Below the pieces are notes generated by a model, which saw only the letters and a list, made by a program, of their open reading frames with translations, did no database searches and was not told the DNA's origin. Made by a program: the position numbers and the translations under genes. From Methylobacterium radiotolerans JCM 2831 (GTDB taxonomy: Bacteria > Pseudomonadota > Alphaproteobacteria > Rhizobiales > Beijerinckiaceae), in the NCBI RefSeq assembly GCF_000019725.1, contig NC_010505.1:2406001-2470000 (forward strand): a stretch of DNA of 64,000 bases, written 5' to 3'. Every line of letters starts with the position of its first letter. Position 1 is the first letter of the stretch. Below, piece by piece: positions 25,122-31,599 of this stretch.

Positions 25122-26935
25122 GCGGCGGCCTTCAGGGCGGGCTGGTCCTCGGCGGCGTCGCGGAGCGCCTCCGCGCCGGTGCGGCTGGTGAAGGCCTGGA
25201 AGCTCTCCTCGGGGCCCTGGCGGAGGGCGAGGTAGGCGCGCAGCAGCGCCTCGACGCGGGCGGGCGCGTCCTCGGCCTTCACGGCCTTCCAGATCTCGGT
25301 GCCGATCTTCGGGTTCTCGGCGAAGCCGCCGCCGACCACGACGTCGTAGCCCTCGACGGTGTCGCCCTCCTCCGAGACCACGACCTTGGCGCCGATCAGC
25401 CCGATATCGCCGATGTAGTGCTGGGCGCAGCTGTGATGGCAGCCGGTGAGGTGGACGTTCACCGGCACGTCGAGGTTCGGCACGGCCTTCTCGACGTGGT
25501 CGGCGATGATCAGGGCGTGGCCCTTGGTGTCGGAGGCCGCGAACTTGCAGCCCCGCGCGCCCGTGCAGGCCACGAGGCCGGAGCGGATGCCCGCGGCCTT
25601 GGTGGTGAGGCCGAGCGCTTCCACGCGGGCTTCCACCTCGGCGACCTTCGCGTCCGGAACCCCGGAGACGATGAAGTTCTGCCAGACGGTGAGGCGGATC
25701 TGGCCGTCGCCGCACTCCGCCGCGACCTTCGCCAGCGCCCGGACCTGATCGCTGGTCATCTTGCCGACCGGCAGGACGACGCCGATCCAGTTGAGGCCGG
25801 GCTGCTTCTGGGCGTGGACGCCGACATGGGCGAAGCGGTCGGTGGGTTTGCGCGGGGCCACGTGCTCCGGCGCGACCCGGTCGAGCTTGCGGCCGAGCTT
25901 GTCCTCGACGGCGGCGAGGTACTTGTCGAAGCCCCAGGCGTCGAGGACGTACTTCATCCGGCTCTTGTTGCGGTTCGTCCGGTCGCCGTTCTCGATGAAG
26001 ACGCGGATGATCGCGTCGGCGACGGCGTTGCAATCCTCCGGCTTCAGGACGATGCCGGTGTCGCGGGCGAGGTCCCGGTGGCCCGAGATGCCGCCGAGCA
26101 CGAGGCGCATGTAGATGCCGGGCGGCACGGCGGCCCCGTCCAGCACCTCCACGGCCTGGAAGCCGATGTCGTTCGTCTCCTCCAGGGTCGGCATGACGCC
26201 GCTGCCGTCGAAGGCGACGTTGAACTTGCGCGGCAGGCCGTAGAGGGAGCGGTCGTTCAGGATCCAGTTGTGCCAGGACTTGGCGAGCGGGCGCGTGTCC
26301 AGCAGCTCCTGGGCGTCGATGCCGGCGGTCGAGGAGCCGGTGACGTTGCGGATGTTGTCGGCGCCCGCGCCCCGGGCCGTGAGGCCGATATCGGTGAGCC
26401 CGTCGAGGAAGGGCTGGGCGTGCTCGGGATCGATCTCCCGCACCTGCAGGTTCGCCCGGGTGGTCACGTGGACGTAGCCGCCGCCGTGCTGGTCGGCGAG
26501 GTCGGCGACGCCCGCGAACTGCCAGTGGTGCAGGATCCCGTTCGGGATCCGCAGCCGGCACATGTACGAGACCTGATTCGGCGCGACCCAGAACATCCCG
26601 TGGTAGCGCCAGCGGAAATTGTCCTCGGGCTTCGGCTGCTTGCCGGCGGCGGCCTCCCGGATGAGGCGATTGTGGCCGTCGAACGGGTTCTCGGCGCGCT
26701 TCCACTTCTCCTGATCGCAGAGCTTGCCGCCGTCCCGGACGGTCCGGTCCTGCGCCTTGATGTGGATCGCGTCCGGGCCCGTGGGCTCGGCGGGCGGCGC
26801 GGCCGCCCCGGCCCCGCCCGGGGCGAGGCCGCCGGTCAGGCGGACGGCGGCGATGCCGGAGGCGAAGCCCTCGAGGTAGCGCTTCTGCTCGGCCTCGAAC
26901 GCGCCCGCGGCGCTCTGGGTGGTGGTCTCGGACAT
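25118..26935 (-). CDS. siroheme nitrite/sulfite reductase, probably NirA-type nitrite reductase
   Basis: The 605-residue enzyme would reduce nitrite (or sulfite) by six electrons. It has the two half-site repeats of the family, RRYHGMFWVAPNQVSYMCRL and LNWIGVVLPVGKMTSDQV. The siroheme/[4Fe-4S] ligands are C457 and C463 (ACTGARGCKFAASDTKGHA) and C499 and C503 (HLTGCHHSCAQHYIGDIGL). Architecture follows the ferredoxin-dependent NirA/CysI group rather than NADH-dependent NirB. Its position after the FAD oxidoreductase (10 bases) and before the Fe-S flavoprotein (4-base overlap) in a nitrate-regulated operon argues for nitrite as substrate. Confidence 0.9.
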   Translation of the reverse strand: MSETTTQSAAGAFEAEQKRYLEGFASGIAAVRLTGGLAPGGAGAAAPPAEPTGPDAIHIKAQDRTVRDGGKLCDQEKWKRAENPFDGHNRLIREAAAGKQPKPEDNFRWRYHGMFWVAPNQVSYMCRLRIPNGILHHWQFAGVADLADQHGGGYVHVTTRANLQVREIDPEHAQPFLDGLTDIGLTARGAGADNIRNVTGSSTAGIDAQELLDTRPLAKSWHNWILNDRSLYGLPRKFNVAFDGSGVMPTLEETNDIGFQAVEVLDGAAVPPGIYMRLVLGGISGHRDLARDTGIVLKPEDCNAVADAIIRVFIENGDRTNRNKSRMKYVLDAWGFDKYLAAVEDKLGRKLDRVAPEHVAPRKPTDRFAHVGVHAQKQPGLNWIGVVLPVGKMTSDQVRALAKVAAECGDGQIRLTVWQNFIVSGVPDAKVAEVEARVEALGLTTKAAGIRSGLVACTGARGCKFAASDTKGHALIIADHVEKAVPNLDVPVNVHLTGCHHSCAQHYIGDIGLIGAKVVVSEEGDTVEGYDVVVGGGFAENPKIGTEIWKAVKAEDAPARVEALLRAYLALRQGPEESFQAFTSRTGAEALRDAAEDQPALKAAA

Positions 26936-26945
26936 CCGCGCCTCC

Positions 26946-28214
26946 TCAAGCAGCGAGCGGCTCGGGCGCGGGGCGCCCGAACATCAAGTCGTCCACGTTC
27001 TCGATCGGGGCACCGGAGCGGATCAGGCCCTTGCAGGCGCCCTGCTCGGCGATGTCGCCGACGAACACCGCGCCGATCAGTCGGCCGTCGCGCACCAGCA
27101 GCTTGCGGTAGAGGCCGGCACCCGGGTCGGAGAGCACGATCGCCTCGGCATCGTCGGGCGTGTCCACGATCCCGGCCGAGAAGACCGGCAGGCCCGACAC
27201 CTTCAGGCTCGTGGACAGGGCCGTGCCCCGGTACTCGGCCGCCTCGCCGGCGAGGTGGCGGGCGAGCGTGTCGGCGTGCTCGTAGGCGGGCTCGACCAGG
27301 CCGTAGATCTGGCCGCGGTGCTCGGCGCACTCGCCGAGCGCGAAGATGCGCGGGTCCGAGGTCGTCATCCGGTCGTCGACCGTGATCCCCCGGCCGATCG
27401 CCAGCCCCGCTTCCTGGGCCAGCGCCACCGAGGGGCGCACGCCCACCGACATCACCACGAGGTCGGCCGGGAGCGCGGTGCCGTCCGCCAGGACCAGGCG
27501 CTCGACCCGGGACGCGCCCTCGACGCGGGCGGTGTCGGCCTCGAGGATGACCCGCACGCCGCGCGCCTCCATGGCGCGCTTCACCAGCCCGGCGGCGTGG
27601 TGATCGAGCTGGCGCTCCATCAGCCGGTCCATGACGTGGAGCAGCGTGGTCTCGACCCCGAGGCGCGCGAGCCCGACCGCCGCCTCGAGGCCCAGGAGGC
27701 CGCCGCCGATGACGACGGCCCGGGCGTGCCGGACGGCCGCCGCGCGGATCGCCGCCACGTCGGCGAGGTCGCGGAAGGTGATGACGCCCGGAAGGTCCAT
27801 GCCGGGTTTGGGCAGGCGGATCGGCAGGGAGCCGACCGCGAGGACCAGCCTGTCGAAGGGCACGACGTGGGTCTCGCCCACGATGACGAGCCCGTTCTCC
27901 CGATCGATCTGCGTCACGGGCGCGCCGGTGATCAGGCGGATGCCGTGATCCGCGTACCAGTCGAGGCCCCGGAAGGCGCAGGCCGCCTCGTCGACCTCGC
28001 CGCCGAGCAGCGAGGAGAGCAGGACCCGGTTGTAGGCGGCCGTGGGCTCGGCCCCGATGCAGGTGATGTCGTAGCGGCCGGGCGCGGCCTCGGTCAGCCG
28101 CTCCAGGAAGCGCAGCGAGGCCATGCCGTTGCCGACGACGACCAGCCTCTCGCGCGGCGGGCCGTTCCCGGCGCGCGCGTCGTGTCCGCGTGTGTCCTTA
28201 GGGGATGTCGCCAT
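26946..28214 (-). CDS. NAD(P)/FAD oxidoreductase of the nitrate operon (NirB N-terminal/NasB-like)
   Basis: The 422-residue flavoprotein resembles the FAD/NADH half of NirB and nitrate reductase electron-transfer subunits. It has two Rossmann motifs, RLVVVGNGMASLRFLERL and AVVIGGGLLGLEAAVGLARL, the typical PTAAYNRVLLSSLLGGE segment and a C-terminal IFALGECAEHRGQIYGLVEP motif. It lacks the [2Fe-2S] and siroheme parts of NirB, so it likely hands electrons to a partner, plausibly the BFD domain of the nitrate reductase. It is the first gene after the regulated leader, and its ATG at 28214 is about 150 bases after the predicted transcription start. Confidence 0.88.
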   Translation of the reverse strand: MATSPKDTRGHDARAGNGPPRERLVVVGNGMASLRFLERLTEAAPGRYDITCIGAEPTAAYNRVLLSSLLGGEVDEAACAFRGLDWYADHGIRLITGAPVTQIDRENGLVIVGETHVVPFDRLVLAVGSLPIRLPKPGMDLPGVITFRDLADVAAIRAAAVRHARAVVIGGGLLGLEAAVGLARLGVETTLLHVMDRLMERQLDHHAAGLVKRAMEARGVRVILEADTARVEGASRVERLVLADGTALPADLVVMSVGVRPSVALAQEAGLAIGRGITVDDRMTTSDPRIFALGECAEHRGQIYGLVEPAYEHADTLARHLAGEAAEYRGTALSTSLKVSGLPVFSAGIVDTPDDAEAIVLSDPGAGLYRKLLVRDGRLIGAVFVGDIAEQGACKGLIRSGAPIENVDDLMFGRPAPEPLAA

Positions 28215-28267
28215 CGCTCGATCGCGTCTGGAACCTCGATTGCAGGGTCGTTGGCGGACCGCCCACG

Positions 28268-28301
28268 AAAAAGCCGCTGCCGGTCATCTCCCGGCAGGCT
28301 T
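28268..28301 (-). terminator. leader intrinsic terminator of the nitrate operon
   Basis: On the minus strand the leader reads AAGCC-TGCCGG, a 7-base loop, CCGGCA-GC-GGCTT and then TTT. AAGCC pairs with GGCTT and TGCCGG with CCGGCA, with a 2-base bulge. The run of five T at 28272-28268 follows the stem, partly within it. It lies 54 bases before the first start codon, so it would stop transcription before the structural genes unless antitermination occurs. Confidence 0.75.
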
Positions 28302-28320
28302 CAGCCTCAGGGAGAACCGG

Positions 28321-28338
28321 ATCAGCGGCCTCGCTGAC
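28321..28338 (-). promoter_or_regulatory. second ANTAR-type leader hairpin (P2)
   Basis: GTCAGC and GCTGAT pair (one G-T) around a six-base loop, GAGGCC. Loop position 4 is G as in NasT-class sites; position 1 is G where A is usual. It lies 6 bases after P1 and upstream of the leader terminator. Confidence 0.6.
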
Positions 28339-28344
28339 GGCGCT

Positions 28345-28364
28345 GTCCGTCGCCGTTGACGGAC
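28345..28364 (-). promoter_or_regulatory. first ANTAR-type leader hairpin (P1)
   Basis: GTCCGTC pairs perfectly with GACGGAC around the six-base loop AACGGC, with A at loop position 1 and G at position 4. That is the published recognition pattern for ANTAR antiterminators such as NasT and EutV. It begins at the predicted transcription start. Confidence 0.7.
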
Positions 28365-28374
28365 GCGGGGGGTC

Positions 28375-28391
28375 TAGCAGGTTCCGTGCCA
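28375..28391 (-). promoter_or_regulatory. sigma-54 promoter of the nitrate assimilation operon
   Basis: On the minus strand TGGCACGGAACCTGCT matches the consensus TGGCACG-N4-TTGCW with a single change (T to C). The invariant GG and GC are spaced by exactly 10 bases. Predicted transcription start is about 28365. Confidence 0.8.
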
Positions 28392-28482
28392 GACGGCGGC
28401 CGGCCCGCGAGGGGCGCGCGGATTGTCAGGACCGGCGGCGCGCTCGGTGCTCGGCGGCGGGTCGGAGCGGCGGCTGCGGCAC

Positions 28483-28499
28483 TGCACAAAAACTGTGCG
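28483..28499 (-). promoter_or_regulatory. NtrC-type enhancer site
   Basis: The dyad GCAC-AAAAACT-GTGC (28484-28498) has the GCAC-N7-GTGC form of the NtrC site TGCACTAAAATGGTGCA. It is centred about 125 bases upstream of the predicted sigma-54 start, a normal enhancer distance. Confidence 0.7.
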
Positions 28500-28773
28500 A
28501 CCCGTCGCGAAAGCGATCAGGCGCGGACCGGACTGCCGGTCGGGACTGTGGACGGTCGCGCGCGTGCGGGACGCGCGAGGTCGAAGGGGTCACGCGCACG
28601 GTCGATCGTGCCGTCGGCGCGCTGGGTGTGGCCGGCAGCGCCGCGCGCGTGGATGCTCTGTGCGGATCTGGTCAGGTCGCACGACCATGCCGCCGCGCGA
28701 AGCTCCCATGTTCGCGAGACGGAGCCACAGCTTCGCAATACAGGTGATCTGCGGGTGCCTGGCCGGCGATCCG
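28500..28773. other. region upstream of the NtrC site, no gene recognised
   Basis: The 274 bases between the NtrC-type site and the small minus-strand frame hold no frame with family features and no further site that I recognise. Frames open here on both strands have Arg- and Gly-rich, low-complexity products typical of GC-rich non-coding sequence. Confidence 0.4.
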
Positions 28774-28893
28774 TTACAGGAGCGTCGACAGCATCGCCAG
28801 AAGGCCGAGCGTCGGCATCGCGCCGGCGGCCAGGACCCAGTACCACGCGTGGTGCGCGCCGGCCCGACGGTTGTCGTTGCAGGCGCGGGGCAC
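28774..28893 (-). CDS. small putative membrane protein, 39 residues
   Basis: From a GTG at 28893 the frame encodes VPRACNDNRRAGAHHAWYWV followed by a single hydrophobic helix that ends at Leu-Leu and a stop. The short ACNDNR motif followed by a membrane helix recurs in small Hyphomicrobiales proteins, as far as I recall. The frame is also open upstream to an ATG at 28986, but that extension looks non-coding. A GGGGCGG lies just before the GTG. Function is unknown; it lies between nasS and the nitrate leader. Confidence 0.4.
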   Translation of the reverse strand: MPRACNDNRRAGAHHAWYWVLAAGAMPTLGLLAMLSTLL

Positions 28894-29080
28894 TCGGCCG
28901 CCCCGGGTCACGTAGCGTCGAAGCTCGACCCGCCCGCGCGGATGCGAGATCAACGATCCAGTTTCGAGTTTGCGGCATCCAGGCATGGCGGAAGCACAAC
29001 GGGCGAGCCTGCCCGACGTTCCGCCACTGTTCGCACCGATACCGCGGGTCGGTGACGAACTGCGGGAAGTGTCGCCGCCC

Positions 29081-30082
29081 TCAGGAATCCGCGACCGCCG
29101 CCCTGTAGAGATCCGGCCTGTAGACCGTCGCGATCGCCGCCGCGATGTCGAGATCCGCGGGGAGCTGCCGCGCCGCGCGCATCTGCTCCAGCAGCCACCG
29201 GGCCTGCGCGGCGCGCGGCTCCTCGACCGCCGCGCCGAAGCGGATGCGCGGGCCCGGCTCGGCGGACGCGTCCGGATCGCCGGCGAAGGCCCGCCCGACC
29301 AGGGCGGGATCGAGGTCGAGGTAGGTCCGGCGGGCGAGGCGATGGATCAGTTCGGCCCGGTTCTCCGGATCGGCGCACCAGCGTCCGGCCCGGGCGACCG
29401 CCCGCACCAGCGGCAGGATCGCGCCGTCGAGCCGCGCGGAGACGGCCAGCACCTTCTCGGTCGCGTTCGGCGCCAGGGCGCTGCCGTGGACCGCGATCCG
29501 CCCGTGGCCGGCCGCGGCCGCCACGTCGTTCCAGGGCGCGCCGGCGCAGAACCCGTCCACCAGGCCGCGCGCCAGCGCCTCCACGCAATGCTGCGGCGGG
29601 ACCACGACCGTGCGGAAAGCCGCCGCGTCGAGGCCGCCGGCCTCGGCGAACAGCCGCAATTGGTAGCTGTGGCACGAGAAGGGATGCACCGTGCCGAGCG
29701 TCAGGGGGCTGCCGGCGCGGAGCCGCGCCTGCGCCACGCCCGCGAAGGCGCGGGCGACGTCCGCCAGGGCCTCGCCGTCCGGGTCCATCGCCGCCCAGAG
29801 GGTGCGGGACAGCGTGACGGCGTTGCCGTCGGTGCTGAGCTGGAGCGGCACGATCAGGTCGGAGGGCGGCCCCGACAGGGCGAGCCGGCTCGCCAGCGCC
29901 AGCGGCGCCAGCATGTGCGCGCCGTCGAGATGGCCCAGCGCCAGCCGGTCGCGCAGCGTCGCCCAGGAGGGCTCGGCGGTGAGGTCGAGGTCGAGCCCCT
30001 CGGCCCGGGTGAAGCCCAGTTCGTGGGCCGCGATCAGCGGGGCCGCATCGCAGAGCGGAACGTAGCCGAGCTGGAGCCTCAT
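29081..30082 (-). CDS. nasS: nitrate/nitrite sensor NasS (cytoplasmic CmpA/NrtA-like)
   Basis: NasS binds nitrate or nitrite and, in the absence of ligand, holds NasT inactive. The 333-residue product resembles the solute-binding proteins of nitrate/bicarbonate transporters: LQLGYVPLCDAAPLIAAHE, LDGAHMLAPLALA and VVVPPQHCVEALARGLVDGF. It starts directly at the mature fold with no signal peptide, as expected for the cytoplasmic sensor. No permease or ATPase genes accompany it. Its start overlaps the nasT stop (ATGA), so sensor and antiterminator are made together. Confidence 0.9.
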   Translation of the reverse strand: MRLQLGYVPLCDAAPLIAAHELGFTRAEGLDLDLTAEPSWATLRDRLALGHLDGAHMLAPLALASRLALSGPPSDLIVPLQLSTDGNAVTLSRTLWAAMDPDGEALADVARAFAGVAQARLRAGSPLTLGTVHPFSCHSYQLRLFAEAGGLDAAAFRTVVVPPQHCVEALARGLVDGFCAGAPWNDVAAAAGHGRIAVHGSALAPNATEKVLAVSARLDGAILPLVRAVARAGRWCADPENRAELIHRLARRTYLDLDPALVGRAFAGDPDASAEPGPRIRFGAAVEEPRAAQARWLLEQMRAARQLPADLDIAAAIATVYRPDLYRAAVADS

Positions 30083-30666
30083 CCGAGCAGGTCCGCGGTG
30101 GTGACGATCGCCCGGGCGATGTCGGCGATCTTGCGCTTCTCGTTCATGGCCTTGCGGCGCAGCTGCTTGTACGCCTCGTCCTCGGACAGGCCCTTCATGG
30201 TCATCAAGATGCCCTTCGCCCGCTCGATCAGCTTGCGATCGGCGAGTTCGCTCCGCGCCTCCGTCAGTTCGCGCTGGAGGCGCGCGAAGGCGTTGAAGCG
30301 CAGGATCGCGATGTCGAGGATCGACTTGATCCGTTCCGCCCGCAGGCCGTCCACAACGTAGGCGGAGATCCCGGCATCGACGGCGGCCTGCATCATGGTC
30401 GAGTCCGAGCGGTCGACGAACATCGCCACCGGCCGCTCGACCTGCCGGGAGACGCCCGACATCTGCTCCAGGATGTCCCGGCTCGGGCTCTCCAGATGGA
30501 TCACCACCACGTCGGGCTTGAGGGCGGCGACGCGCTCCATGAGGTCGGCGGTGTCGGGAATCACGACCACGCGCCCGATCCCGGCGGCGCGCAGGCCCTC
30601 TTCCAGGATCGCCGCGCGGGCGCGGCTCGGGTCGATCACGGCGACGGTGAGATTGGTCTCAGTCAT
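30079..30666 (-). CDS. nasT: ANTAR-domain antiterminator NasT
   Basis: NasT binds paired hairpins in the nas leader RNA and prevents formation of the terminator. The 195-residue product has an N-terminal pseudo-receiver domain (LTVAVIDPSRARAAILEEGL, VVVIHLESPSRDILEQ) and a C-terminal ANTAR helical domain. The latter has the signature Ala-Lys-Gly in IERAKGILMTMKGLSEDEAY, followed by KQLRRKAMNEKRKIADIA. The ATG at 30666 starts the receiver fold. The gene precedes nasS in the same orientation, and the target leader lies about 1.7 kb downstream. Confidence 0.95.
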   Translation of the reverse strand: MTETNLTVAVIDPSRARAAILEEGLRAAGIGRVVVIPDTADLMERVAALKPDVVVIHLESPSRDILEQMSGVSRQVERPVAMFVDRSDSTMMQAAVDAGISAYVVDGLRAERIKSILDIAILRFNAFARLQRELTEARSELADRKLIERAKGILMTMKGLSEDEAYKQLRRKAMNEKRKIADIARAIVTTADLLG

Positions 30667-30888
30667 CTTGGCCCGGTACGGGGCGGGTCTTCTTCTGGAG
30701 GCCGGCCCGGCGCGGGCCACCGGACGCTAAGCAAGGCCCGTGCCCGCGACGCGCCCGTCGGCGGACGTTTCCGCGGTATCCCGTCCCACGGCACCAGTAA
30801 CCGCCGCGCAAAGAAATGGTCCAGCTTCCGCCGCAATGCTAACCGCACTCTGCAGACCTCGCGGCGGTCATGGAGATCGGTGATTCGG

Positions 30889-31491
30889 ATGCGCAGGCCA
30901 GACCAGCCCGCCCTGACGGACGCCGCCCACGGCCGCGTGTCCATGCCCTTCCTGCCGACGCTGGCCGTCGTGGCGGTCCTGGGCGTGGCCTCGCTGTACT
31001 GCCCGAGCTCGAAACCGGTACAGCCCGGCGCCCGGGCCGAGGCGGGCGTGTCCGCCGCTCCCGGACCCACGGATTTCGCGCCGATGGCCGCCATCGCGGC
31101 GCCGGGCCGCCCGCCCGCCGTGATCGCGTTCGCCGAGCAGTACCCGCTCGACGCCGTGATCGCGCGGACGGGGTCCCTGCCCGCCCGTCCGGCCGTGGCC
31201 GCCCGCGCGACCTCCCACGTCGCGGCCGCGGGCCGGCGCGCCTGCCCGGGCCGGCGCTGCCCCGAGGCGCCGCGCAGCAACCCCGATCCCATGGCGCCCG
31301 CGCGCGCGGCCGCCGCCGATGAGGCCGAGGACACCCTGCTCCCGTCGCAGGCCCTGCCCTTCGCGGCCTCGGTGGTGGAGACCCTGGTTCCGGCCGCTCG
31401 GGCCGTCGGTGATGCGGCGACTCTCGTGCGCAGCGGCGCGAAGGCGGTCCAGGGCACGGTGGCCCTGGCCGTGGCCGACTGCCTGCGCTGA
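30889..31491 (+). CDS. hypothetical protein with N-terminal membrane segment
   Basis: The 200-residue product has one hydrophobic segment (FLPTLAVVAVLGVASLYC, about residues 20-37) followed by a long Ala/Pro/Arg-rich region with several Cys and a final amphipathic part (AVGDAATLVRSGAKAVQGTV). I do not recognise a family. The start at 30889 is tentative; the ATG at 30943, closer to the helix, is an alternative. It is divergent from nasT and precedes the GH15 gene by 108 bases. Codon usage is consistent with coding but homology evidence is lacking. Confidence 0.55.
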   Translation: MRRPDQPALTDAAHGRVSMPFLPTLAVVAVLGVASLYCPSSKPVQPGARAEAGVSAAPGPTDFAPMAAIAAPGRPPAVIAFAEQYPLDAVIARTGSLPARPAVAARATSHVAAAGRRACPGRRCPEAPRSNPDPMAPARAAAADEAEDTLLPSQALPFAASVVETLVPAARAVGDAATLVRSGAKAVQGTVALAVADCLR

Positions 31492-31599
31492 CCGCACCCG
31501 GCGGCGGGCGTCCGAACCTCTGGATCTCGTGACCGGACGTCCTAGGTGCGTCGCAGCGGACGGCCCGGACTGCCGGCCGCGGACCGGAGCCGGGGCCGG

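Noticed and set aside
28233..28256. GGAAC...CGTT on the plus strand within the nitrate leader
   Set aside because: The spacer is 14 bases, outside the 16-17 accepted, and it points away from any gene start.
30808..30823. Sigma-54-like sequence upstream of nasT (TGGACCATTTCTTTGC on the minus strand)
   Set aside because: The GG and GC are separated by 11 bases instead of the strictly required 10.
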